A stretch of 64,000 bases of DNA from Hydrogenophaga sp. BPS33 (lineage in GTDB: Bacteria; Pseudomonadota; Gammaproteobacteria; Burkholderiales; Burkholderiaceae_C), in assembly GCF_009859475.1 (NCBI RefSeq), contig NZ_CP044549.1, forward strand, positions 5,456,001 through 5,520,000, read 5' to 3'. The position numbers were made by a program, and so were the translations under genes. The notes beneath the pieces were generated by a model. It was not told where the DNA came from. It saw only the letters and a program-made list of their open reading frames with translations, and ran no database searches. Shown here in pieces: positions 56,979 through 64,000 of this stretch; position 1 is the stretch's first letter, and every line of letters starts with the position of its first letter.

Positions 56979-57641
56979 CTACCGCGAGAGTCGGCGCCAC
57001 ACGCGCCAGCCCAACAAGGCGCTGAGGATCGCGGCGTAAACCGCCACTTCGGCAAAATCGTTCTTGCCGGCACGCATCCAGAAGAAGTGCAACACCGCCA
57101 GCCCGGCGATGACATACACCGCGCGGTGCAGCCACTGCCAACGCGCTGCCCCCAAGGCACGTATGGCACGGTTGAACGACGTGGCCGCCAGTGCCAGCAG
57201 GAGCACCCAGGACAGGAAGCCCACCAGGATAAAGGGGCGTTTGACCACGTCGGCTGCGATGCCCGTCAGATCAAATTCCATGTCGAACCAGGCGTAGGCC
57301 AGCAGGTGCATGCAGGCATAGAAAAACACGAACAGCCCTACCATGCGCCGCAAGCGCGCCAGCGCCGGCCAGCCTGCGGTCACGCGCAACGGCGTGATCG
57401 CCAGGACCAGCACCAGGAAGCGGAGTGTCCAGTCACCCAGAGCGCGGATCAAGGCCTCGGCAGGATTGGCACCTAGTTGATCGCTGAGCGCGGCCCAGAC
57501 CAACCAAACAAACGGCAGGCAGGCCAAAACGAAGCCCACGGGCTTGGCTGCGCGATGTCCGATCCAGCGATGGATGCGAGAGCCACCGCCCGATGCGGTG
57601 CGCAGATGCGTGGACGCGCTGGGCTGGATGGGCGACGTCAT
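56979..57641 (-). CDS. msrQ: Haem-binding membrane subunit MsrQ
   Basis: Six-helix b-type cytochrome (ferric reductase-like) that supplies electrons from the quinone pool to MsrP. It is 220 residues from the ATG at 57641. Conserved histidines and motifs are seen in FFYACMHLLAYAWFD, WQWLHRAVYVIAGLAVLHFFW and the RPFILVGF loop. It lies 17 bp after msrP on the same strand, the normal msrPQ order. Confidence 0.93.
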   Translation of the reverse strand: MTSPIQPSASTHLRTASGGGSRIHRWIGHRAAKPVGFVLACLPFVWLVWAALSDQLGANPAEALIRALGDWTLRFLVLVLAITPLRVTAGWPALARLRRMVGLFVFFYACMHLLAYAWFDMEFDLTGIAADVVKRPFILVGFLSWVLLLALAATSFNRAIRALGAARWQWLHRAVYVIAGLAVLHFFWMRAGKNDFAEVAVYAAILSALLGWRVWRRLSR

Positions 57642-57658
57642 GGGAAGAACGGCGCCGC

Positions 57659-58663
57659 TCAATACAGTTTGCGCAGATCCATGCCGGCGTACAACTGCCC
57701 CACCTGGGCCGCATAGCCGTTGAACATCAGCGTCTGGCGGCGTTTGGCGAACAGGCCGCTGCCCTCGCCGATGCGGCGTTCGGTGGCCTGGCTCCAACGG
57801 GGGTGCGACACCTCGGGGTTGACGTTGGAATAGAAGCCGTATTCCTGTGGAGCCGCTACGTTCCAGGCGGTGCGCGGCTCTTTGTCGGTGAATCGGATCT
57901 TCACCAGCGACTTTGCGCTCTTGAACCCGTACTTCCAGGGCACCACCAGCCTCAAGGGTGCGCCGTTCTGGTTGGGCAGCACTTCGCCGTACATGCCAAA
58001 CGCCAGCAAGGTCAACGGGTGCATGGCCTCGTCCAGGCGCAGGCCTTCCACATAAGGCCAACCGAGCACGTTGGACCGCAGGCCAGGCATCTGTTTCGGA
58101 TCGGCCAGGGTCACGAACTCGACAAACTTGGCGCTGCCCTGTGGCTGTACTTGCTTGATGAGTTCGCTCAACGAATAGCCGACCCAGGGGATCACCATCG
58201 ACCAACCTTCGACGCAACGCAGGCGGTAGATGCGCTCCTCCATCGGGCTGAGCTTGAGCAGGGCGTCGAGATCAAAGGTGCCCGGCTTGTTCACCAAGCC
58301 TTCCACGCTCACCGTCCATGGCCTGGGCTTGAGCGTCCTGGCGTTGTCGACCGGGTCGGACTTGTCGGTGCCGAACTCGTAGTAGTTGTTGTAGGAGCTG
58401 GCGTCGTTGTAGGAGGTCAACGGCTCCATGGTCACAGCCCCGTCGACCGTGGAACGCCTGCCCGGCAAGGCTGCGAGTTTGCCGGGTTTGGGGGTGGTAC
58501 CCGGTGCTTGTCCCCAGGCATCGCGCCCGGTCCATGCGGCCAGCCCGCCGCCTAGAGCGGCCGTGGCGAGCAGCCATTGCCGTCGGTTCTGATAGGCCGA
58601 TCGGGATGTGATTTCGCTGGACCGGGGGTGGTTGAAACCGTCGTCGCGCGTGCCGAGCATCAT
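57659..58663 (-). CDS. msrP: Protein-methionine-sulfoxide reductase catalytic subunit MsrP
   Basis: Periplasmic molybdenum enzyme that repairs oxidised methionines in envelope proteins. It is 334 residues. The Tat signal has [15 protein letters not shown] (Arg pair at 27-28), so export depends on tatABC. The Mo-coordinating cysteine is C150 in [11 protein letters not shown]. Other family segments are [12 protein letters not shown] and [21 protein letters not shown]. It is the first gene of msrPQ, about 108 bp downstream of ccsB. Confidence 0.95.
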   Translation of the reverse strand: MMLGTRDDGFNHPRSSEITSRSAYQNRRQWLLATAALGGGLAAWTGRDAWGQAPGTTPKPGKLAALPGRRSTVDGAVTMEPLTSYNDASSYNNYYEFGTDKSDPVDNARTLKPRPWTVSVEGLVNKPGTFDLDALLKLSPMEERIYRLRCVEGWSMVIPWVGYSLSELIKQVQPQGSAKFVEFVTLADPKQMPGLRSNVLGWPYVEGLRLDEAMHPLTLLAFGMYGEVLPNQNGAPLRLVVPWKYGFKSAKSLVKIRFTDKEPRTAWNVAAPQEYGFYSNVNPEVSHPRWSQATERRIGEGSGLFAKRRQTLMFNGYAAQVGQLYAGMDLRKLY

Positions 58664-58771
58664 GGCGCTGTCCTTGGTGGATGAGCCCTGTGCGGAGGAT
58701 GCCGCGTGGGCTGCTTCATCGGTGATGAGACCGCCACCATTCTGACAAAGTTCCGGCGCCGCGCGCCGAAC

Positions 58772-60139
58772 TCAGAGTTCGCCGTAGCTGTGCAGTCCGG
58801 ACAGGAACATGTTCACACCGATGAAGGCAAAGGTGGTGATCGCCAGCCCCACCAGCGCCCACCAGGCCGAGACCGTGCCGCGCAGGCCCTTCATGAGCCG
58901 CATGTGCAGCCAGGCCGCGTAGTTCAACCAGACGATCAGCGCCCAGGTTTCTTTCGGATCCCAGCTCCAGTAGCCCCCCCAGGCCTCGGCCGCCCACAGC
59001 GCACCCAGCACAGTGGCGATGGTGAAGAAGGCAAAGCCGACCGCAATGGCCTTGTACATCACGTCGTCGAGCACCTCGAAGCTGGGCAGGCGCTCTGCAA
59101 TGCGGCGACGGCCGAACAGGATGGTGCCCACGATGAGCGCGGAAATGCCAAAGTACACGAACCAGTAACTGCCGCCGTTCTCGGCGGCCGATTGGCGGAA
59201 CACAATCGGTTCGAAGCACAGCACCACCCCCAGCAGCCACAGCGGCGCGAGCTTGTACCAGCGGCTTTCGCTCGCACTCTGCTTGATGAGGTAGGCGAAG
59301 GCCAGCATGGCGGCAATGGCAAAGGTACCGTAGCCGATGAAGTTGGCCGGCACATGCAGTTTCATCCACCAGCTCTTGAGCGCGGGCACCAGTGGCTGGA
59401 TGGCGTGCGCCTCGCGCACCAGGGTGTACCAGAGCAGGAAGCCCACCGCGGCACTGACCACCAACATGGCGAACGCGCCCATGCGGCGGGTCTTGTACTG
59501 GTCTTCGTAATACAGGTAGAACGCCGTCGTCATCCAGCAGAACAACACGAACACCTCGTAGAGGTTGCTCACCGGGATGTGGCCGATGTCAGGACCGATC
59601 TGATGGCTCTCATACCAGCGCACCATCGTGCCGATCAAGGCCAGCGTGACGGCCACCCAGGCCAGGCGCGAGCCCAGCAACTCGAAGGTGTCACCGGCTC
59701 GCTTGAACATGCCCACCCAGTAGAACGCGGTGCTCATGAAGAAGAGCACACTCATCCACAGAATGGCCGACTGGCTGGAGATGAAGTACTTCAGCAGGAA
59801 CGCTTGGTCAGCCCGTGCCAGGTCGGCCCCCGCAGGGGTCTGGTACAGCCAGATCGCCAGCAGAGACAGTGCCGCGACCACCACCGTCAGCGCGCGCAGC
59901 GGACGCCAGAACCATCCCAGCCAGATCATGGCGGGCACTGTGCCCACAAGGATGGCTTTTTCGTATCCATCCATGGCGGCGTTGTAGCGCATGAAGGCCC
60001 AGGCCGCGCCCGCGATCACGAACGCGGCAAACAGCCAGTCCCACACATTGCGCCGCGCAAAGTAATGGGGCTCCAGGCCCCGGCCTTGCTGGCCCTTCCT
60101 CAATTCGATGGTCTGCGACGAAGCGGCGGCGGTATTCAT
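58772..60139 (-). CDS. ccsB: System II cytochrome c biogenesis protein CcsB (ResC/CcsA type)
   Basis: Polytopic membrane subunit of the system II haem export and attachment synthetase. It is 455 residues with ten or more hydrophobic helices. The WWD haem-handling motif is WGGYWSWDPKETWALIVW near 392-409, and histidine-bearing helices flank it (HIPVSNLYEVFV and KLHVPANFIGYG). It is named CcsB in TIGRFAM usage and ResC or CcsA elsewhere. It overlaps resB by 4 bp. Confidence 0.95.
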   Translation of the reverse strand: MNTAAASSQTIELRKGQQGRGLEPHYFARRNVWDWLFAAFVIAGAAWAFMRYNAAMDGYEKAILVGTVPAMIWLGWFWRPLRALTVVVAALSLLAIWLYQTPAGADLARADQAFLLKYFISSQSAILWMSVLFFMSTAFYWVGMFKRAGDTFELLGSRLAWVAVTLALIGTMVRWYESHQIGPDIGHIPVSNLYEVFVLFCWMTTAFYLYYEDQYKTRRMGAFAMLVVSAAVGFLLWYTLVREAHAIQPLVPALKSWWMKLHVPANFIGYGTFAIAAMLAFAYLIKQSASESRWYKLAPLWLLGVVLCFEPIVFRQSAAENGGSYWFVYFGISALIVGTILFGRRRIAERLPSFEVLDDVMYKAIAVGFAFFTIATVLGALWAAEAWGGYWSWDPKETWALIVWLNYAAWLHMRLMKGLRGTVSAWWALVGLAITTFAFIGVNMFLSGLHSYGEL

Positions 60140-62283
60140 GGTTGCACCTTCAGCAATTGTGTCTTCAACAGGTCGAACTCGCGATCGGCGTCCATGGTCT
60201 TGCGGTTCGTCGACAAGGCCATGCGGGCCTGCGCTTGTTGGTCGCCCGAGGGCGAGAGCCACACCCACAGGCGGCGCTCGCGGACATAGAGCATGGCAAA
60301 AACGCCCAGAATGAGCAACAGGCAACCCAGGTAGACGATGTTCTGCCCGGGCGCGCGCGCCACCTGGAACACGCTGGCCTGCACGTGCGTGAAGTCCTTG
60401 AGCTGGAAGGTCATGGGCGCGGGGTAAAAGAAGGTATCGCTCAGGCTGATCGCAGCCTGCGACATGAATTGCTGCGTGGCCTCGCCCGCCACCAGCGGCG
60501 GCAGGCCCACGCGTTCGCGGCTGAGTTGCATCAACTCGAACAGCGTGCCGTTGAGAATGCGCACCAGCACATCGCCAGCGCGCTCGCGTTCGGCGGGTGG
60601 CACGTTGGTTTCCAGAAACGCAGAAACCGCCTGCAAACCACCGCGCACCTCGGGTCGCGGGGAAGTCGCTCCATCACCCGCCGCAGGACTCACCGACTCG
60701 GCGCCCGCAAACAGGCCCAGGGCGCGCGTGGCCGACACGGCCAATGCCTCGGCCAGTTCGGGGCGCCCGTCTTCAACGGCGGAGGCCGCATAGCGGCGCA
60801 CCGCCTGTTCGCGCAGCGCGGGGTCATCCAACGCGGCACGCAGGCGCACAAACCCGTCGATGCCGTCCTGTTCGTCCACGGGGATGCGCAAATACCGGAA
60901 CGGTTCAGACGGGGTTTTTCTCAGTCCCAGCAGGTACACGCGCGTGCCATCGATCTCGACCGGCAACATGTAGTTGTGGTACTCCACCGCCTGCCCGGCG
61001 GCGTCGCGCAGCTTGTAGGTGATGCTCGGCCCGACGTTGCGCAGCGTCTTTTCCGTCACCGTCTTGTGGCCAGAGCCCAGCCGGCTTTCGATCGAACTGC
61101 GCAGGTCCACCTTGCGCACGTCGGTGCCCCCACCTTGGTTGGACCCCGCGAAGTTCTCCACGTTGATGACGCGCAAGCCTGTGTATTCCAACGTGAGCTT
61201 GTCGTCGCCGTTGCTCAACGCGGTCGAGCTGCCGATCGTGCCCTCGACTTCGAAAGGCGCGGTGGCGCGGTTCAGTGGCACGGCCTGCAGCTTGACGCGC
61301 GAGCCGCCGTCGTCAAAGCTCGACTGGTAGATGTTGATGCCGCGGTAGCTCGCGGGGTGGTTGACCTCCACCCGCGCCTCTTTGCTCTCGCCGGTCTCGT
61401 TGTCGTGGATCACGATCTCGCTGGCAAACAGCTTGGGCATGCCCGTGTCGTAGTACTCGACGATGAATTTCTTGAGCTCGACGCCAAACGGCAGGTCCTG
61501 CAGCAGAACGCCCTGGGGTTGCGCCAGGATGGCCGTGCCCGCCGTCGTACCCTCGGTCACCAGCAGGTTGCCGCGAAAGGTGGGGTTGCTCGCCGAGAGG
61601 CGGTGCTGGGCCGGCACGTCGGCGATCAGGCCGCCGCCCATGAACGGTGTTTTGCCGAGGAACCAGGTCTGTGCCCGCACCATGAGGTCGCCGTCGAGCA
61701 GGCCACCGATACACACCAGCACGATGGCGCTGTGCGCCGCGAGATAACCGACCTTGTTGGCCGCGCCGGTCTTGGCCGCCACCATCCAACCGGTCCCCGT
61801 CGGCGTAACGCGCGATTGCAGCTTGACCTTCCAGCCCGAACCCAGCAACGTCTGTCCGATGCGGTGGGCCGCGGCCTCTGGCGTCTCGCCCAAGGCGCCT
61901 TCGGCGCGGTGGGGAAAGGCCTTCAAGCTTTGCTCTCGGATGTTTTCCTTGTAGGCCTTGAAGTCCACCAGGATCTTGGGCGTGTTGCGGGCGATACACA
62001 GACTGGTGCTGACCACCAGGAAGGCCAGGATCACCAGGAACCACCAAGCGCTGTACACCGAGAACAGGTTGGCGCTGGCGAAGACGTCGGCCCAGAAGGG
62101 GCCGAACTGGTTGACGTAGTTGATGAAGGGCTCGTGCTGCTTGACCACGGTGCCGATCACCGAGGCGATGCAGATGACCGACAGCAGCGAGATCGCGAAA
62201 CGCATCGAGGACAACAGCTCGACCGAGCCGCTGAGGATGCGAGAGCCTGTTCGGATGTGCAGGCCTTGGGTGGAGACGGTCAT
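60136..62283 (-). CDS. resB: System II cytochrome c biogenesis protein ResB (Ccs1 type)
   Basis: Partner of CcsB in haem delivery and attachment. It is 715 residues. N-terminal helices contain the family motif LSSMRFAISLLSVICIASVIGTVV and FVNQFGPFWADVFA-like elements. A large periplasmic domain (about 220-590) and a last helix near 640 (NIVYLGCLLLILGVFAMLY) follow. It lies between the c4 cytochrome and ccsB. A 180-bp gap on the c4 side holds nothing that I recognise. Confidence 0.95.
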   Translation of the reverse strand: MTVSTQGLHIRTGSRILSGSVELLSSMRFAISLLSVICIASVIGTVVKQHEPFINYVNQFGPFWADVFASANLFSVYSAWWFLVILAFLVVSTSLCIARNTPKILVDFKAYKENIREQSLKAFPHRAEGALGETPEAAAHRIGQTLLGSGWKVKLQSRVTPTGTGWMVAAKTGAANKVGYLAAHSAIVLVCIGGLLDGDLMVRAQTWFLGKTPFMGGGLIADVPAQHRLSASNPTFRGNLLVTEGTTAGTAILAQPQGVLLQDLPFGVELKKFIVEYYDTGMPKLFASEIVIHDNETGESKEARVEVNHPASYRGINIYQSSFDDGGSRVKLQAVPLNRATAPFEVEGTIGSSTALSNGDDKLTLEYTGLRVINVENFAGSNQGGGTDVRKVDLRSSIESRLGSGHKTVTEKTLRNVGPSITYKLRDAAGQAVEYHNYMLPVEIDGTRVYLLGLRKTPSEPFRYLRIPVDEQDGIDGFVRLRAALDDPALREQAVRRYAASAVEDGRPELAEALAVSATRALGLFAGAESVSPAAGDGATSPRPEVRGGLQAVSAFLETNVPPAERERAGDVLVRILNGTLFELMQLSRERVGLPPLVAGEATQQFMSQAAISLSDTFFYPAPMTFQLKDFTHVQASVFQVARAPGQNIVYLGCLLLILGVFAMLYVRERRLWVWLSPSGDQQAQARMALSTNRKTMDADREFDLLKTQLLKVQP

Positions 62284-62463
62284 GGGTGGATCAAACGGTG
62301 CAACAAAAAAGGGCGGCCCCGGTGTGCCCGGAACGCGCCCTCATCTGACTGTGTTTCTTGTCTGGCGTTCAACGCCCGGCGAGGCTTATGGCATTGTGCC
62401 GGCAAATATCAACAGTCTCTTATATGACAAGCCGCCACGGGGGGCATTGCCCCAACCCCAGGT

Positions 62464-63078
62464 TTAGCGCAGACCGGCGATGTAGTCGGACACGGCCTTG
62501 ATTTCACGGTCGTTCATCTTGGACGCGACGTCCCTCATCTGCACACTGTTCTTGCGCGTACCGTCGCGGAACTGCTTCAATTGGGAGGCGGTGTATTCGG
62601 CTTGCTGGCCGGACACGCGCGGGTACTGCGCGGGAATGCCGGCGCCGTTGGGGCTGTGGCAACCGGCGCAGGCGGCAATCTGGCGGTCGGCGATGCCACC
62701 GCGGTAGATGCGCTCACCCAGCTTCACCAAGTCCTTGTCGGTGGCGGCGCCGCCCTTGTCCTTCTGGCTCGCCAGCCAGTAGGCCACGTTGCGCATGTCG
62801 TCGTCGGACATGGCGGTGGCGAAGCCCTTCATGATGGCGTTGTCACGCTTGCCCGATTTGAATTCCTGCAACTGCTTGACGAGGTACTCAGGATGCTGCT
62901 GGGCCAGCTTGGGGTTGGCCGGGGTGGTGGAGTTGCCGTCTGCGGCGTGACAAGCCGCGCAGGTCTGACCGTAGAGGGCGCTTCCTTTGGCCAGATCAGG
63001 CTTGACCGATTGCGCCTGGGCGGTGAACGACAGGGCTGCGGCGGCAGCGGCACAAAGGAAAGAAACGGGCAATTTCAT
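62464..63078 (-). CDS. Diheme cytochrome c4
   Basis: Periplasmic electron carrier of 204 residues: a signal peptide (1-23, ending AQAQS) and two class I cytochrome c domains. Haem sites are CAACH at 40-44 and CAGCH at 137-141. The two domains are similar, as expected from internal duplication. It probably carries electrons from the bc1 complex to a terminal oxidase. It lies upstream of resB and ccsB, which would attach its haems. It is divergent from yihA across 104 bp. Confidence 0.94.
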   Translation of the reverse strand: MKLPVSFLCAAAAAALSFTAQAQSVKPDLAKGSALYGQTCAACHAADGNSTTPANPKLAQQHPEYLVKQLQEFKSGKRDNAIMKGFATAMSDDDMRNVAYWLASQKDKGGAATDKDLVKLGERIYRGGIADRQIAACAGCHSPNGAGIPAQYPRVSGQQAEYTASQLKQFRDGTRKNSVQMRDVASKMNDREIKAVSDYIAGLR

Positions 63079-63182
63079 GACGGAGCGGGCGTCGGTTGCG
63101 ACGGGTTCGGTTTATGGAATTTCGCGCTTTGCGTGGACAAAGCCGATCGATTTTACAATGCCCCACCGCTAAGCACCCCCAA

Positions 63183-63977
63183 ATGACCCAACGCCCCACT
63201 CCAGCCCGCAAGACCTCTTCGCCGTCACCCGACGCCAAAGGCCGCTCCGGCGCCCTTCCCTCCCAAGCTGGAAAGCCCCCGAGCGACGCCAAGCCCGAGA
63301 CCAAGGTGGCGCATGGCTGGCTGCACACAGCCCGCTTTCTCACCACCGCGCCCCAGCTCGAGCACCTGCCGCCGCTGGCGGTGCCTGAAATTGCTTTCGT
63401 GGGCCGCTCCAATGCCGGCAAGTCCACCTGCATCAACACGCTGACGCAGCAAAAGCGCCTGGCGTTCGCGTCCAAGACACCGGGTCGCACCCAAAGCATC
63501 AACCTGTTCTCGCTCGGCAAGCAGGGCGTCACCGACGCGGTGCTGGCCGACCTGCCGGGCTATGGCTACGCGGCCGTGCCGCGCGAGGCCAAGCTGCGTT
63601 GGCAACGTGTGATGGGCAACTACCTGATGACTCGGGAAAACCTCAAGGGGATCGTCTTGCTGGTCGACCCGCGCTTGGGGCTGACCGAGCTCGACGAGAT
63701 CCTGCTCGACGTCATCCGCCCGCGCGTACAGGAAGGCTTGAAGTTTCTGGTGCTGCTGACCAAGTCCGACAAGCTCAACCACGCCGAGGCCCAGAAGGCG
63801 TTGTCTATTGCGCGCCTGCAGTCGGGCGGTGGTCGCGCGATGCTGTTCTCGGCCTTGAAGAAGAAGGGCCTGGACGATGTGGCCACGCTGCTCTGGCAGT
63901 GGGCCCACGATGAGGGTGGCACCGCTGCGGTCGTGGCCCAGCCCTCACCCGAGGACGAACCACCCGCACTGGACTGA
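63183..63977 (+). CDS. yihA: Ribosome biogenesis GTP-binding protein YihA/YsxC (EngB)
   Basis: Essential GTPase of the TrmE-Era-EngA-YihA family involved in large-subunit assembly. It is 264 residues. G1 is GRSNAGKST (74-82), G3 is DLPGYGYA near 120, and G4 is TKSD near 196. It starts at ATG 63183. Compared with E. coli YihA (about 210 residues) it has an extra N-terminal tail of roughly 45 residues rich in Pro, Ser, Ala and Lys, probably disordered, and an acidic C-terminal extension. The 23 bp after it to the window end are uninformative. Confidence 0.95.
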   Translation: MTQRPTPARKTSSPSPDAKGRSGALPSQAGKPPSDAKPETKVAHGWLHTARFLTTAPQLEHLPPLAVPEIAFVGRSNAGKSTCINTLTQQKRLAFASKTPGRTQSINLFSLGKQGVTDAVLADLPGYGYAAVPREAKLRWQRVMGNYLMTRENLKGIVLLVDPRLGLTELDEILLDVIRPRVQEGLKFLVLLTKSDKLNHAEAQKALSIARLQSGGGRAMLFSALKKKGLDDVATLLWQWAHDEGGTAAVVAQPSPEDEPPALD

Positions 63978-64000
63978 GGGCCTGCGGAGCAAGGGCACTC

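Overview
This window is GC-rich chromosomal DNA from a betaproteobacterium, most likely a member of the Comamonadaceae (Burkholderiales). The genus cannot be fixed from sequence alone. The lineage call rests on recognised family content and gene order: the pilMNOPQ-aroKB block, mlaFEDACB-ibaG-murA-hisGDCBHAF-IE-hinT-tatABC, a short-form HisG, system II (ResB/CcsB) cytochrome c maturation beside a diheme c4 cytochrome and YihA, and the argJ-secA-M23-dciA neighbourhood. Nearly all of it is core housekeeping gene content. I found no CRISPR array, rRNA, prophage, defence island or biosynthetic cluster.

Layout. 1-3402 (+): the 3' part of pilC, then pilD, coaE, zapD and yacG. 3442-10077 (-): mutT, a DUF815 ATPase, argJ, secA and an M23 peptidase, with dciA divergent at 10139. 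10486-14724 (-): tRNA-Thr(TGT), sspB, sspA and the bc1 complex operon petABC. 14953-18501: mscL (+), pdxA and a Nif3-family gene (-), and a DegS/AlgW-type protease (+). 18520-29702 (-): tatABC, hinT, a DUF4870 membrane protein, the his genes and murA. The his run is interrupted by one oppositely oriented LapA-like gene at 21950. 29711-35832 (-): ibaG, a two-gene ABC exporter and the Mla lipid transport genes. 35989-42273 (-): gltBD. 42362-43209: a small RAYT-type mobile element just upstream of gltB. 43212-52391 (-): an MFS transporter, dgt, aroB, aroK and pilQPONM. 52655-56937: PBP1A (+), cyaY (-), an LptM-like lipoprotein and lysA (+). 56979-63078 (-): msrQ, msrP, ccsB, resB and cytochrome c4. 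63183-63977 (+): yihA/engB.

Functional themes. Envelope biogenesis and transport: PBP1A, murA, Mla, Tat, SecA, M23, MscL and the DegS-like protease. Type IV pili: pilC/D at one end and pilM-Q at the other. Respiration: bc1, system II cytochrome c maturation, c4 and frataxin. Amino-acid synthesis: histidine, arginine, lysine, the shikimate pathway and glutamate synthase. Many genes overlap by 4 bp (ATGA, GTGA or TTGA), which implies translational coupling. No stretch longer than about 265 bp lacks a gene.

The non-routine signals are few. They are the RAYT element with perfect 11-bp inverted ends abutting the gltB promoter; the LapA-like gene splitting the his operon; REP-like palindromes and a bidirectional terminator pressed against the mlaF start; a dyad plus T-tract in the pilM leader; and a possible repeat-derived N-terminus on MutT. 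I do not see a convincing undescribed system here.
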